The notes: generated from the letters alone by a model not told the origin. Positions 32,177 to 41,065 are shown, counted from the first letter of the stretch. The stretch is 46,169 nt of DNA from Candidatus Caccousia avicola (GCA_018712435.1 DVGZ01000019.1:1-46169), one strand, 5' to 3'. Program-made: numbers and translations.

Positions 32177-33550
32177 GTGAAAACGACAGGAACACGATCG
32201 CTGATTCTTGTTCTTCTTACCATTGCGTTTGCAGGCGGGATGCTGCTTTTTCTGGTGGAGTTTGTGCGGGATGGGGGAAGCTGGGCGATTCAGCCCTTCA
32301 ATAAGCATATCACGCAGGGGGAAAGTCTCTCCGGGCGCGTTCTGGATTGCAACGGGACTGTGCTGGCTTACAGCGATGAGACAGGCTGTGTCTATCACGA
32401 CGATCAGACCGTCCGCCTTGCCATGCTGCACACGGTGGGAGACACGCGCGGGTATATAGCGACCTCCGCTCAATATTTGTACCGCGCGGATCTTTCCGGC
32501 TATAACTTGGTGACCGGGTTGGTTTCGCCGTTTGGAAAATCCAACGGAAGCGACGTGAAGCTGACGCTGGACGCGGATCTGTGCAAAACAGCGTATGAAG
32601 CGCTGGGAGGCAAGAAAGGCGCGGTTGTGGTCTATAATTATAAAACGGGAGCGATCCTGTGCGAGGTCAGTACGCCTTCTTTTGACCCCGGCGCGCCGCC
32701 TGCGGATCTGGATACAGACGAAACGGGGAAATACGAGGGAGTTTATCTCAACAATGTGCTTTCCTCCACCTATACGCCGGGTTCGGTGTTCAAAGTGGTG
32801 ACGACGGCTGCTGCTATTGAGAATATTCCGGATCTTGACAGCCGGACCTTCACCTGCAACGGCAGTGTTGTCATCAACGGCAATCAAATCAATTGCCTTG
32901 CCACGCACGGCCAGATTGATTTCAAAACCGCGCTTTCCCATTCCTGCAATGTGGTGTTCGGTGAGCTTGCCGTAGAGCTGGGAGAGGAAAAGATGACCGA
33001 GATGGCAAACCAGATGGGATTTAATACCAGCTTTGAGTTTGATGGGATCCATACGGCCAAGAGCGTTTATCAGGTCAAAGGTGCGTCGGACGATGCTCTG
33101 GCTTGGAGCGGCATCGGCCAATACACGGATCTGGCGAACCCCATGCACATGGCGATTCTGATGGGAGCTGTGGCAAATGGCGGTACGCCGGTTCTCCCAC
33201 ATTTTGTGGAGAGCATTACCACAAGCTTCGGCCTTGTCACACGGATGGGATATCCGCAGGAGGGAGAACGTATGCTTTCGGCTTCCACTGCGGATCGGCT
33301 GAAGGGATATCTGCGCAATAATGTTTCCAGTTATTACGGGGACAATCTGTTCCCCTCCGGCATGGAAGTGTGCGCCAAGACAGGAACCGCCGAGGTGGGG
33401 GAGGGAAAAGCTCCCACCGGCTGGATGATAGGCTTTTCCGCAAACAGCGCCACTCCATACGCTTTTGCCGTGGCAGTGGAGGAGGGAAGCTCGGGAATCG
33501 GTTCCGCCGGCAGCGTGGCAAGTGCCGTGCTAAACCGCCTGGCCGCCTGA
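32177..33550 (+). CDS. Class B penicillin-binding protein (transpeptidase)
   Basis: 457-residue protein with GTG start behind ACGGAGGTGA and a single N-terminal membrane anchor (residues 8-28). The short PBP dimerisation region is followed by the transpeptidase domain: active-site Ser203-Val-Phe-Lys206, Ser256-Cys-Asn258 and Lys401-Thr-Gly403. It cross-links peptidoglycan strands. Compact relative to PBP2/PBP3 because the N-terminal pedestal is short (PbpA-like). It forms a SEDS/bPBP pair with the FHA-FtsW gene seven bases upstream. Confidence 0.94.
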   Translation: MKTTGTRSLILVLLTIAFAGGMLLFLVEFVRDGGSWAIQPFNKHITQGESLSGRVLDCNGTVLAYSDETGCVYHDDQTVRLAMLHTVGDTRGYIATSAQYLYRADLSGYNLVTGLVSPFGKSNGSDVKLTLDADLCKTAYEALGGKKGAVVVYNYKTGAILCEVSTPSFDPGAPPADLDTDETGKYEGVYLNNVLSSTYTPGSVFKVVTTAAAIENIPDLDSRTFTCNGSVVINGNQINCLATHGQIDFKTALSHSCNVVFGELAVELGEEKMTEMANQMGFNTSFEFDGIHTAKSVYQVKGASDDALAWSGIGQYTDLANPMHMAILMGAVANGGTPVLPHFVESITTSFGLVTRMGYPQEGERMLSASTADRLKGYLRNNVSSYYGDNLFPSGMEVCAKTGTAEVGEGKAPTGWMIGFSANSATPYAFAVAVEEGSSGIGSAGSVASAVLNRLAA

Positions 33551-33619
33551 GATTTTCGGCGTTGGAGAAGGAAAAAGCCTATTCCTTGTGTTGTTACTGA
33601 AAAAGATTGCGATTTTTTC

Positions 33620-33647
33620 TTGATTTTTTAGATAATAATGCTATAAT
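33620..33647 (+). promoter_or_regulatory. Promoter of the PRT-like gene
   Basis: TTGATT (33620-33625), 16 bases, TATAAT (33642-33647). Confidence 0.6.
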
Positions 33648-33700
33648 AGAACAAGAAACTAATTCCAGTATTCCCATCTTATTTGGAAAGGGTTGATCCC

Positions 33701-34342
33701 ATGGAAAACAGAAGCATTCAAATTAAGTGCAGCAAAAACAAAAACCTGTCCTTGCGCGTCATCCCCGGCCATTTTGCGACGAACCATTCTCATATTAATT
33801 ATTATATAGATATGACCGGTATCAAATATCACAGCCTGATTGCCAAGCAGGCCGGTGAGACAATGGCTCAAAATTACGCGAACAATACCAGCATTGATAC
33901 CATTATCTGCATGGACGGCTGTGAGTTGATCGGCGGCTTTTTGGCTAATGCATTGAGCAAATCTTCTCTGCATGGGATGAATGAAAAAAGCGACATCTGT
34001 GTGATCACCCCGGAATTCAATCCGAATGGGCAGATCATTTTCCGTGACAACATCCAGCCGATGGTTTGGGAGAAAAGGGTGCTTCTGCTGGTGGCTTCCG
34101 CTACCACGGGAAAGACCATCAACCGTTCTCTCGAATGCATCAAATACTATGGCGGAAATGTAGTCGGAATTGCCGCACTGTTCAGCGCAATCAGCGAAAA
34201 ACAGGGGGTTCCGGTGGACGCCATCTTCACGCAGGATGATATTCCGAATTATCGCACTTATGCTTTTGAGGAATGCCCGGACTGCCGTGAAAAGCGGAAG
34301 ATTGACGCGATTGTCAACAGCTACGGTTATTCCAAAATTTAA
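33701..34342 (+). CDS. Phosphoribosyltransferase-like protein with altered PRPP motif
   Basis: 213-residue protein from ATG 33701 behind GAAAGGG. The core fold is that of orotate-type phosphoribosyltransferases: IDTIICMDGCELIGGFLANA is the first strand-loop, VLLLVASATTGKTINRSLE is the PRPP-loop region, then GIAALFSAI and a late helix. In active enzymes the PRPP motif has two acidic residues before the TG (such as VDDVxxTG); here that position is V-A-S-A-T, so PRPP binding or catalysis may be lost. A Cys pair near the end (CPDCREKRKID) could bind metal. Monocistronic. Role unknown; regulatory use as in PurR or PyrR is possible. Confidence 0.72.
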   Translation: MENRSIQIKCSKNKNLSLRVIPGHFATNHSHINYYIDMTGIKYHSLIAKQAGETMAQNYANNTSIDTIICMDGCELIGGFLANALSKSSLHGMNEKSDICVITPEFNPNGQIIFRDNIQPMVWEKRVLLLVASATTGKTINRSLECIKYYGGNVVGIAALFSAISEKQGVPVDAIFTQDDIPNYRTYAFEECPDCREKRKIDAIVNSYGYSKI

Positions 34343-34356
34343 TGCAGTTTTTTGCG

Positions 34357-34403
34357 GCCTGTCGTCCTTCGGTTGTGTGGAAGGGCGGCAGGCTTTTGTT
34401 TTT
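34357..34403 (+). terminator. Intrinsic terminator after the PRT-like gene
   Basis: A 13-base stem, 34357-34369 with 34381-34393, containing G-T pairs, followed by TTTTGTTTTTT. Confidence 0.92.
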
Positions 34404-34437
34404 TAGAAACTTTTTTTACAGTTTCTGGAAAAACGTC

Positions 34438-34466
34438 TTGTCAAAGACGATATTTGCATGTAAGAT
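34438..34466 (+). promoter_or_regulatory. Promoter of xylB
   Basis: TTGTCA (34438-34443), 17 bases, TAAGAT (34461-34466). Confidence 0.6.
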
Positions 34467-34512
34467 GTAAGGAAAAAAAGACGATCCGAAGATGGCAGGG
34501 AGGAAATATGGC

Positions 34513-35997
34513 ATGCAATATTTGGCCGGTATCGATTTGGGAACCTCTGGGGCAAAGATTTCCCTTACATCGTTGGGTGGCTCTGTTACATATGGAGTAA
34601 CGATTTCCTATCCGTTTTTTAGCCGTTTTCCCGGTTGGGCGGAGCAGGATCCGGAAGATTGGTGGAACGCGGTGTGCGTGGGCATGCACCGCCTTTTGAC
34701 AGAACACAATATATTGGCGTCCGATGTGCGTGGCGTTGGCTTTTCAGGACAGATGCACGGGTTGGTAGTTCTGGATTCTGAGAAGAATGTCATCATTCCG
34801 GCGATCCTTCACTGTGATACAAGAGCAGGCGAGGAGAAAAGTGTGGTATCCCGTGAAGAGTTGATCCAATGGGGAATTTTGAATCCCGCTTTTTCCGGCT
34901 TTCAGATGACCTCTCTGTTGTGGCTCAAAAAGCACAGACCAAAGAAATTCCAGCGTATTCGTCATGTCCTCTCACCCAAAGATTATGTGCGTTATCGTTT
35001 GACGGGAGAGTTGGGAACAGAATGGACGGATGCCTCTGCAACGCTTTTGTTTGATGTAGAGCATCGCTGCTGGTCAGCCCCCATGCTGGAACGAATCGGT
35101 TTGGATCCTGCTGTATTATCTCCGGTATCGGGTCCCTGTGATTTGTGCGGAACCGTGACTTCCGTAGCCGCGCAGGAAACTGGTTTGGCCAAAGGAACGC
35201 CGGTTTCCTTTGGCGGAGCGGATCAGCCTATGCAGGCGTTGGGAAACGGCGTGCTGGTGCCGGGGGAGATGACTTGCACCGTTGGCAGCGGCGGACAGCT
35301 TTTTTTAAACACCAGACAGCCTTGGGTCAATCCCGACCTGAATACCCATACCTTCTGTAATGTGGAGCAGGAGAGTTGGTACCAGTTGGGCGCCATGCTG
35401 ACAGCCGGAACAGCGTTTCAATATCTGGCCGGTTTGTTTTATCCGGGGGAATCCTGGGAGACAATCAACCACGAGGTGGAAGATGTGCTGGATGAAACTG
35501 TGCAGCCGATTTTTCTGCCGTATCTCAATGGGGAGCGCTCTCCGCATATGAACGAATCCCTGCGGGGACTCATGTTTGGGATGACGCTTGAATGTACCCG
35601 TGCGCATTACATGCGGGCGGCGATGGAAGGAGTTTGCTTTGCCATGCGTGATATGATGGAGGTCTTAAACCATCTGGGCGCGCCGGAGGAACGTATGGTA
35701 GCGTCGGGAGGCTATACCCGCAGCCCGGTGTGGATGCAGATGATGGCGACAATTCTGGGGCGCGATCTTTGTCTGACGGAAAATCGTTCCTATCAGGCGA
35801 GTGTGGGAGCGGCGATCACAGCGGGAGTCGGCACTGGTATTTACAAATCTCTTCGGGAAGGAGTATCGTGCTGTGTGCACTTCTCCGGTGAAAGCGTCAA
35901 CCCGGATCCGGCGCGCAAAGCGTTTTATGAAGAACGGTACGCGGCTTTCCGAGCGGTATTCAACCAGTGCTATGGAGAAAATCAAAAGGCAATGTAA
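34513..35997 (+). CDS. xylB: Xylulokinase
   Basis: 494-residue FGGY-family kinase. Start at ATG 34513 with GGGAGG nine bases upstream; ATG 34492 is unlikely. Landmarks: AGIDLGTSGAKISLTS (phosphate 1), GFSGQMHGLVVLD with the D-xylulose-contacting MHG, HCDTRAGEE, FGGADQPMQALGNGVL, SVGSGGQLF-like TVGSGGQLF, and MVASGGYTRSPVWMQMMA. Phosphorylates D-xylulose to xylulose 5-phosphate. It stands alone, with its own promoter and terminator and no xylose isomerase, transporter or regulator nearby, and its codons look more A/T-rich than those of neighbours, which hints at acquisition. Confidence 0.94.
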   Translation: MQYLAGIDLGTSGAKISLTSLGGSVTYGVTISYPFFSRFPGWAEQDPEDWWNAVCVGMHRLLTEHNILASDVRGVGFSGQMHGLVVLDSEKNVIIPAILHCDTRAGEEKSVVSREELIQWGILNPAFSGFQMTSLLWLKKHRPKKFQRIRHVLSPKDYVRYRLTGELGTEWTDASATLLFDVEHRCWSAPMLERIGLDPAVLSPVSGPCDLCGTVTSVAAQETGLAKGTPVSFGGADQPMQALGNGVLVPGEMTCTVGSGGQLFLNTRQPWVNPDLNTHTFCNVEQESWYQLGAMLTAGTAFQYLAGLFYPGESWETINHEVEDVLDETVQPIFLPYLNGERSPHMNESLRGLMFGMTLECTRAHYMRAAMEGVCFAMRDMMEVLNHLGAPEERMVASGGYTRSPVWMQMMATILGRDLCLTENRSYQASVGAAITAGVGTGIYKSLREGVSCCVHFSGESVNPDPARKAFYEERYAAFRAVFNQCYGENQKAM

Positions 35998-36017
35998 GCC
36001 AATATGACTTTGTGCAG

Positions 36018-36073
36018 AAATCCTCTTTTCACGAATGGTGCATCGCAGCGCCATTTGGAAAAGAGGATTTTTT
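36018..36073 (+). terminator. Intrinsic terminator after xylB
   Basis: AAATCCTCTTTTC (36018-36030) pairs with GAAAAGAGGATTT (36058-36070) around a 27-base loop, followed by T residues. Confidence 0.75.
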
Positions 36074-36096
36074 CGCTGCATTTTTACTTGCAAATG

Positions 36097-36129
36097 AAAA
36101 AGCGGCCTTTCATTCAGAAAGACCGCTTT
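36097..36129 (-). terminator. Terminator of the 97-residue gene (minus strand)
   Basis: Arms 36099-36111 and 36117-36129 pair with one C-A mismatch; read on the minus strand it ends in TTTT. Confidence 0.7.
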
Positions 36130-36142
36130 CAAAGATATGCTG

Positions 36143-36436
36143 TTATTCCGCCAGTGCGCGGGTTAACCAAGCGTCGGCAATGTCCATAGCCAGATACAGG
36201 CCGTTCTTTTCGCTTGATTTCACAATCTGTTTGCGGGAACGGATGTTGGCGTCCGTGTACATGAGCTGGATGGTAACACGGTCTGCGACCTCGAGATCCT
36301 GTACCTTTTTCTTACTCTTGATCTCCAGCTTGACCACATATTTATCCTTCATGCTCCCATAGTAAATCACATCGCCGCAGCGAACAAGCGGTTTCCCTTT
36401 GTAGGTCGGGAACGGGGATTCCTGTTTCGCATTCAT
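36143..36436 (-). CDS. Small protein of unknown function (97 residues)
   Basis: Not recognised. Start at ATG 36436 behind AGGAGG (7-8 bases); a longer frame upstream has no site. The protein appears as a beta-barrel-like stretch (RCGDVIYYGSMKDKYVVKLE, then VADRVTIQLMYTD) and a C-terminal helix (LYLAMDIADAWLTRALAE). Its codon use and strong site mark a real gene. Its ATG overlaps the stop of an open frame without start codon (see findings). Its neighbour ireB lies 220 bases upstream on the same strand, and the two may be transcribed together. Confidence 0.65.
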   Translation of the reverse strand: MNAKQESPFPTYKGKPLVRCGDVIYYGSMKDKYVVKLEIKSKKKVQDLEVADRVTIQLMYTDANIRSRKQIVKSSEKNGLYLAMDIADAWLTRALAE

Positions 36437-36656
36437 TCTGATTCTCCTCCTTCTTTTTCTCTTCGGCAGCGCAGAAACTTTCCCGGAAGAAAAGGAAAAG
36501 GCAGCCGGCCGGTGGAGAAGCTCCAGGGGCCGGCGCCGTTCTGCGCATACCAAGGGATCGGTTCAAATGGGGTTCCATTCGCTGTTGTGAGTTTTTGCAG
36601 GAATAGTTGGAACGATACCGCTGTGCAGGGTTCCTGCGGAAAACCGCGCGTCCGTC

Positions 36657-36905
36657 TTATGGATTGCCCAGATAAGATTTCAAGAGGACCTGAAGCAGCT
36701 CATCGCGATCAATTTTGCGGATCAGGCTGCGTGCGCTGTTGTGTGTCGTAATATAAGTGGGATCCTCGGAAAGAATATACCCAACCATCTGATTGATGGG
36801 ATTATAGCCCTTTTCCCGCAATGCGTCATATACGACCGTAAGGATTTTTTTAATGTTATCCTCCCGATCGTCGCCCAGGGCAAAGGTCATCGTCTTATCA
36901 AGCAT
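36657..36905 (-). CDS. ireB: IreB family regulatory phosphoprotein
   Basis: 82-residue protein of the DUF965/UPF0297 family (IreB, YrzL). [15 protein letters not shown] opens the typical family sequence, with [20 protein letters not shown] and [19 protein letters not shown] following. In enterococci IreB is a substrate of the PASTA kinase IreK and modulates cephalosporin resistance. In most Firmicutes it lies with alaS and ruvX; here neither is adjacent. Start set at 36905 behind GGAGG; promoter at 36971-36999. Confidence 0.94.
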   Translation of the reverse strand: MLDKTMTFALGDDREDNIKKILTVVYDALREKGYNPINQMVGYILSEDPTYITTHNSARSLIRKIDRDELLQVLLKSYLGNP

Positions 36906-36970
36906 GGAAACACCTCCGAATACTGCCGCCAACGTCACAACGATAGGATGGAATAATTGCTTTAGCTTAC

Positions 36971-36999
36971 ATGATACAACATCAACTGTTCAAATTCAA
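36971..36999 (-). promoter_or_regulatory. Promoter of ireB
   Basis: On the minus strand TTGAAT, 17 bases, TATCAT (complement 36971-36976). It lies between pheT and ireB. Confidence 0.65.
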
Positions 37000-37039
37000 G
37001 GAGAAAATTGTGAACGAAGCGGAAAATCAAGCGGAGAAA

Positions 37040-39433
37040 TCAGGAACGCAGGACCGCTCCGGTTTTTTCCAGCTCTTTCATAATTTTCTTCATAATAGCG
37101 GCATTTGTCTGCTCATCTGTCAGCGTATTTTCTCTGGACCGCAGCACGATACTGAACGCAACACTCTTTTTGCCCTTTTCAATCTGCTCTCCCTTATATA
37201 CATCGAAGAGCTTGATGTTCTCCACAAGAGCGCCACCGCCGGTCACGATCGCTTTTTCCAGGGTTCCCACCGGAACAGCGTCATCACAGATCAGGGCCAG
37301 ATCGCGCGTAACAGCCGGGAACTTCGGCAGGGGAGTATAAGTCTTTTCAGGCGCGGCCAGAGAGAACAGCAGATCAACGTCCAGCGTCAGGCAGAACACG
37401 CGCTCATTGACTCCATAGTTTTCCGCCGCCTTCGGATGCAGCTCTCCCAGTACGCCGATACGGCTGCCGTTGACGCTCAGGACAGCACAGCGTCCCGGAT
37501 GATAGCTGGGCTCTTCCGAGGAAGCGGCAATCTCCCAGTCTTTCACACAGAGGATTTCAAGAAGCTGTTCCGCCATGCCCTTTACGGTGAAGAAATCGCA
37601 GTCGCCGCCGTACATACCGACAATCAGTGTGTTTTTCTCGATGGGCAGCTCGTTTTCTGTGGTGGGAATATATTCGCGGCCAAGCTCGAACAGGCAGGCT
37701 TCCGCGTTGCGGTTGTTGTAATTGCGGGCAAGCACTTCCAGCATGGACGGCAGGATGGTGGTGCGCATGATGCTGGTATCCTCGCCCAACGGATTGGAAA
37801 TCACAATGGATTTGCGCAGCGGACTGTCTGCGGGCATCAGAATTTTATCGTAATATTTCGGGCTGATGAAGGAATAGGTCATGATCTCACTGGCCCCAAG
37901 CGCGCGCATGGTCTGCATGATCGTGCGATCAAACTTCTGACGCGCCGTGTATTTTCCCTGGGCGCTGCCGCGGATCGAGGTGGACTGAATCTTATTGTAG
38001 CCATAGAAGCGAGCAATCTCTTCGGCAATATCCGCCTTGTGCTCCAAATCGGGGCGGAAGGTCGGAACCAATACGTCGTTGCCGTCGAAGGTGCAGTCCA
38101 GCTTGGCAAGGATGGCTTTCATTTCTTCTTCGGAAAGGGAAACGCCGAGGAAACGGTTGATCCAGTCATGCTCCAGCGGAATACGGCGGCGCTCCGAGGA
38201 ATAATGGGAATCCATCAGCACGCCGTCGAGCACATCGCCCGCGTCCAACAGTTCCACCAGCTCACAGGCGCGATCGAGGGTGGGCAGGCAGCTGTTCGGA
38301 TCCAGTCCCTTTTCATAGCGGGAAGAAGCTTCGGTACGCATGCCCTGATCGCGGGCCGTTGTACGGACGGAAGCGCCGTCAAAGCAAGCGGATTCAAACA
38401 GAATGGTGTTCGTATCGTCCATGATGCCGCTGAATTCACCGCCCATGACGCCCGCGATCGCAATCGGCTTTTTCGCGTCGGCAATGACCATCTGCTTTTC
38501 CGTCAGGGTGCGCTCCACACCGTCCAGCGTGGTGATGGTTTCTCCGGCTTTCGCACGGCGTACACGGATCTGTCCGCCTTCCACAAAGCGAAGGTCGAAG
38601 GCGTGCATCGGCTGTCCATATTCCAGCATCACATAGTTGGTGATGTCGACAATGTTGTTGATCGGGCGAACTCCCATCGCGCGCAGACGCTCACGCAGCC
38701 AACGGGGAGAGGGCTTGACGCGCACATTTTTGACCACGCGTGCTGAGTAGACGGAGCAGAGATCCGTTGCTTCGATTTTGACGTCCAGCATCCCATCCGA
38801 CGAGCCGTGCCCGGCTTTGACAGTGGGCGTGTGCAGAGAGAGGGGCTTGTCAAAGGTCGCGGCAGCCTCGCGTGCCAGTCCAATCACAGAGAAGCAGTCC
38901 GGGCGGTTGGAGGTGATCTCAAATTCCACCACGGTGTCGTTCAGGCCGATGGCCTCACAGATCGGCTTTCCGAGCGTCAGATCGCATCCGTCCTCCTCGG
39001 TCAGCACGAAAATACCATCCTCCACCGCGCTGGGGAAATCATGCGCCGTCAGCCCCAGTTCTCCCAGAGAGCACAGCATGCCGTTGCTTTCCACACCGCG
39101 AAGCTTGCCCTTCTTGATTTTTTTGCCGCCGGGCAGAAGGGAGTTGTGCAAAGCGGCAGGCACCACATCGCCGGGTTTCAGGTTCTGTGCGCCGGTGACA
39201 ATCTGGATCGGCTGCCCGTCCCCTGTGTCGACTTGGCAGATCCAGAGGTGATCGGAGTCGGGATGGCGTTCCATGGAAACGACTTTCGCCACCACCACGT
39301 TCTCGATCTCCGTGCCTTCCGTTTCCCAGCCCTCCACCTTTGAGCCGCTCATGGTCATCGCTTCGGTGAAGGTGCGCATAGGCATCTCGCCAGGCTGAGT
39401 GAATTCATTTAACCATCTCATGGAAAGGTTCAT
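37040..39433 (-). CDS. pheT: Phenylalanyl-tRNA synthetase beta subunit
   Basis: 797-residue PheT of normal length. The N-terminal tRNA-binding (EMAP-like) domain spans residues 40-150 (VVAKVVSMERHPDSDHLWIC), followed by B3/B4 with editing site, B5 (the RIPLEHDWINRFLGVSLSEE segment starts it), the catalytic-like core and a C-terminal FDX-ACB anticodon domain ending FSIVLRSRENTLTDEQTNAA. Works as an alpha2-beta2 enzyme with PheS, whose gene is 57 bases upstream. The ribosome site before ATG is weak, so coupling to pheS is likely. Confidence 0.98.
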   Translation of the reverse strand: MNLSMRWLNEFTQPGEMPMRTFTEAMTMSGSKVEGWETEGTEIENVVVAKVVSMERHPDSDHLWICQVDTGDGQPIQIVTGAQNLKPGDVVPAALHNSLLPGGKKIKKGKLRGVESNGMLCSLGELGLTAHDFPSAVEDGIFVLTEEDGCDLTLGKPICEAIGLNDTVVEFEITSNRPDCFSVIGLAREAAATFDKPLSLHTPTVKAGHGSSDGMLDVKIEATDLCSVYSARVVKNVRVKPSPRWLRERLRAMGVRPINNIVDITNYVMLEYGQPMHAFDLRFVEGGQIRVRRAKAGETITTLDGVERTLTEKQMVIADAKKPIAIAGVMGGEFSGIMDDTNTILFESACFDGASVRTTARDQGMRTEASSRYEKGLDPNSCLPTLDRACELVELLDAGDVLDGVLMDSHYSSERRRIPLEHDWINRFLGVSLSEEEMKAILAKLDCTFDGNDVLVPTFRPDLEHKADIAEEIARFYGYNKIQSTSIRGSAQGKYTARQKFDRTIMQTMRALGASEIMTYSFISPKYYDKILMPADSPLRKSIVISNPLGEDTSIMRTTILPSMLEVLARNYNNRNAEACLFELGREYIPTTENELPIEKNTLIVGMYGGDCDFFTVKGMAEQLLEILCVKDWEIAASSEEPSYHPGRCAVLSVNGSRIGVLGELHPKAAENYGVNERVFCLTLDVDLLFSLAAPEKTYTPLPKFPAVTRDLALICDDAVPVGTLEKAIVTGGGALVENIKLFDVYKGEQIEKGKKSVAFSIVLRSRENTLTDEQTNAAIMKKIMKELEKTGAVLRS

Positions 39434-39490
39434 TTTTCAATACCACGCTTTCATCTCAATACTCAGTTGTGTCCAGCTTTCCTGTTTTCC

Positions 39491-40510
39491 TTAAAACTGT
39501 TTGAGGAAACGGACGTCATTCTCATAGAAGAGACGCAGATCGTCGATGTTATAGCGGCGCATGACCACGCGCTCGAGTCCCATGCCGAGAGCAAAGCCGC
39601 TGTATTTTTCCGGATCAATGCCGCAGTTTTGCAGCACCTTCGGATGAACCATGCCGCAGCCAAGAATCTCGATCCAGCCTTCGCCCTTGCAGAGACGGCA
39701 GCCCTCGCCGTGGCAGTTGAAGCACTGTACGTCAACCTCCGCGCTGGGTTCCGTGAAGGGGAAGTGGTGCGGGCGGAAGCGCACGACGCTGTCCTCACCG
39801 TAAAGACGTTTGACAAATGTTTCAAGCGTTCCCTTCAGATCGGCAAAGGTGATTCCCTCCGCCACCACAAGGCCCTCGATCTGATGGAACAGGGGAGAGT
39901 GCGTCGCGTCCACAGCGTCGGAACGATACACGCGGCCGGGGGAGATGATGCGGATCGGCGGCTTCTGCTTTTCCATGACGCGGACCTGCACCGGGGAGGT
40001 CTGGGTTCTCAGAAGAATGTTTTCGTTGATATAGAAGGTATCCTGCGTGTCGCGGGCAGGATGGTTCTTCGGAATGTTCAGAGCCTCGAAGTTGTAGTAA
40101 TCGGTTTCCACTTCGGGGCCGTCCACGATGTCAAAGCCCATACCGACAAAGATCTCTTTGATCTCGTCCAGCACGATGCTCAGCGGATGACTGGCTCCCA
40201 AAGGACGCTGCCGTCCCGGAAGTGTCACATCGAGCGCTTCATTTTTCAGCCGTTCCTGCAAAGCGGCCTCTTTGAGCTCGGCCGCGCGTTTTGTGATCTC
40301 GTCCTCGATCATGGTGCGGACCTCATTGGCAAGCTGACCGATCACGGGACGCTCCTCAGCGGACAGGCCGCCCATCTTTTTCAGGATTGCGGTAACCTCA
40401 CCCTTTTTTCCCAAATACTTTACGCGCAGCATCTCCAGCTCCTGCTGTCCCTTCGCCGCCTCCAGCTCTGAAATAGCGCGCTGGCGGATGGCTTCAAGCT
40501 CCTGCTTCAT
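39491..40510 (-). CDS. pheS: Phenylalanyl-tRNA synthetase alpha subunit
   Basis: 339-residue PheS. Start at ATG 40510 behind AAAGGA; the frame stays open upstream through the leader RNA, but that extension is not coding. The N-terminal coiled coil ([20 protein letters not shown]) binds tRNA; the class II core carries [35 protein letters not shown] and [14 protein letters not shown] as motifs 2 and 3. Attaches phenylalanine to tRNA-Phe with PheT. Expression is controlled by the T-box leader upstream. Confidence 0.98.
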   Translation of the reverse strand: MKQELEAIRQRAISELEAAKGQQELEMLRVKYLGKKGEVTAILKKMGGLSAEERPVIGQLANEVRTMIEDEITKRAAELKEAALQERLKNEALDVTLPGRQRPLGASHPLSIVLDEIKEIFVGMGFDIVDGPEVETDYYNFEALNIPKNHPARDTQDTFYINENILLRTQTSPVQVRVMEKQKPPIRIISPGRVYRSDAVDATHSPLFHQIEGLVVAEGITFADLKGTLETFVKRLYGEDSVVRFRPHHFPFTEPSAEVDVQCFNCHGEGCRLCKGEGWIEILGCGMVHPKVLQNCGIDPEKYSGFALGMGLERVVMRRYNIDDLRLFYENDVRFLKQF

Positions 40511-40568
40511 GGAATCAATCCTTTCGAATGTTTTGCGGCGGTCTGCCAGGGAACAGGCGCGCCAAAAT

Positions 40569-40598
40569 AAAAAATCTTCGCCCCAAAAGGGGCGAAGA
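40569..40598 (-). terminator. T-box regulated terminator
   Basis: Minus strand TCTTCGCCCC / GGGGCGAAGA with TTTT loop and six T; the 5' arm region overlaps the antiterminator partner. Confidence 0.93.
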
Positions 40599-40840
40599 CA
40601 CTTCTTCGCGGTACCACCCTGATTTACGCGCGTCCCATTGGGAGACGCACGCCTTTGCTGCCGGTAACGAGGCAAACCGTCGCGGACTACACAGGGCAAA
40701 TCCCCTTCCCCCGCGCCACTCCAAAGGGAACTTCTCTTTCCTTGGCCGCGGCGCGCTTCCAGCCAAGGCGCGCTTCTCTGTCCGGCAGAGGGGAAAGATA
40801 CTTCCTTCTTCTCAGTGATTGCGTTTATTATTTTACTATG
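40569..40840 (-). ncRNA. Phe-specific T-box leader
   Basis: Minus-strand leader RNA of pheST. It contains the invariant antiterminator box AGGGTGGTACCGCG (complement of 40607-40620), a long Stem I with the distal AGAGAAGCGCGC/GGCTGGAAGCGCGC part, and in the specifier loop the codon TTC (complement of 40728-40730) followed by the typical GGAGTGG. TTC is a phenylalanine codon, matching the genes controlled. Uncharged tRNA-Phe would pair with both sites and favour antitermination. Confidence 0.95.
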
Positions 40841-40932
40841 CTTACGGCGGGCATTTCGCGTGAGGCGGTTCCGCCGTCCCGACTGTGTGCGTTTTTCGCA
40901 TGAAATAACCCGCACTCAGCCTATTATCGGTT

Positions 40933-40961
40933 ATTATACCATGGTAAGACAGATTTTGCAA
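40933..40961 (-). promoter_or_regulatory. Promoter of the pheST leader
   Basis: Minus strand TTGCAA (40956-40961), 17 bases, TATAAT (complement 40933-40938). Confidence 0.75.
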
Positions 40962-40984
40962 GGAGGGGAGGAAAATATCCGGTA

Positions 40985-41013
40985 TTGCAAAAAACCGGTT
41001 TGGGTATTATAAT
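40985..41013 (+). promoter_or_regulatory. Promoter of the DUF1858 gene
   Basis: TTGCAA (40985-40990), 17 bases, TATAAT (41008-41013), divergent from the pheST promoter with only about 25 bases between the two -35 boxes. The remaining bases of 40841-41065 hold nothing else I recognise. Confidence 0.75.
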
Positions 41014-41065
41014 TGTAAAGAAATATCCGCTTCTGATGGGAAGCGGCAATTGGAGGTTTCTGTCA

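Noticed and set aside
31100-33202. 700-residue open frame on the minus strand
   Set aside because: Antisense to FHA-FtsW and PBP genes whose motifs are clear; composition is rich in His, Arg and Gln as in shadow frames.
36971-38746. 591-residue open frame on the plus strand
   Set aside because: Antisense to pheT; no start signals.
40511-40915. N-terminal extension of PheS by 135 residues
   Set aside because: The sequence is the T-box leader; PheS starts at 40510 with a ribosome site and normal length.
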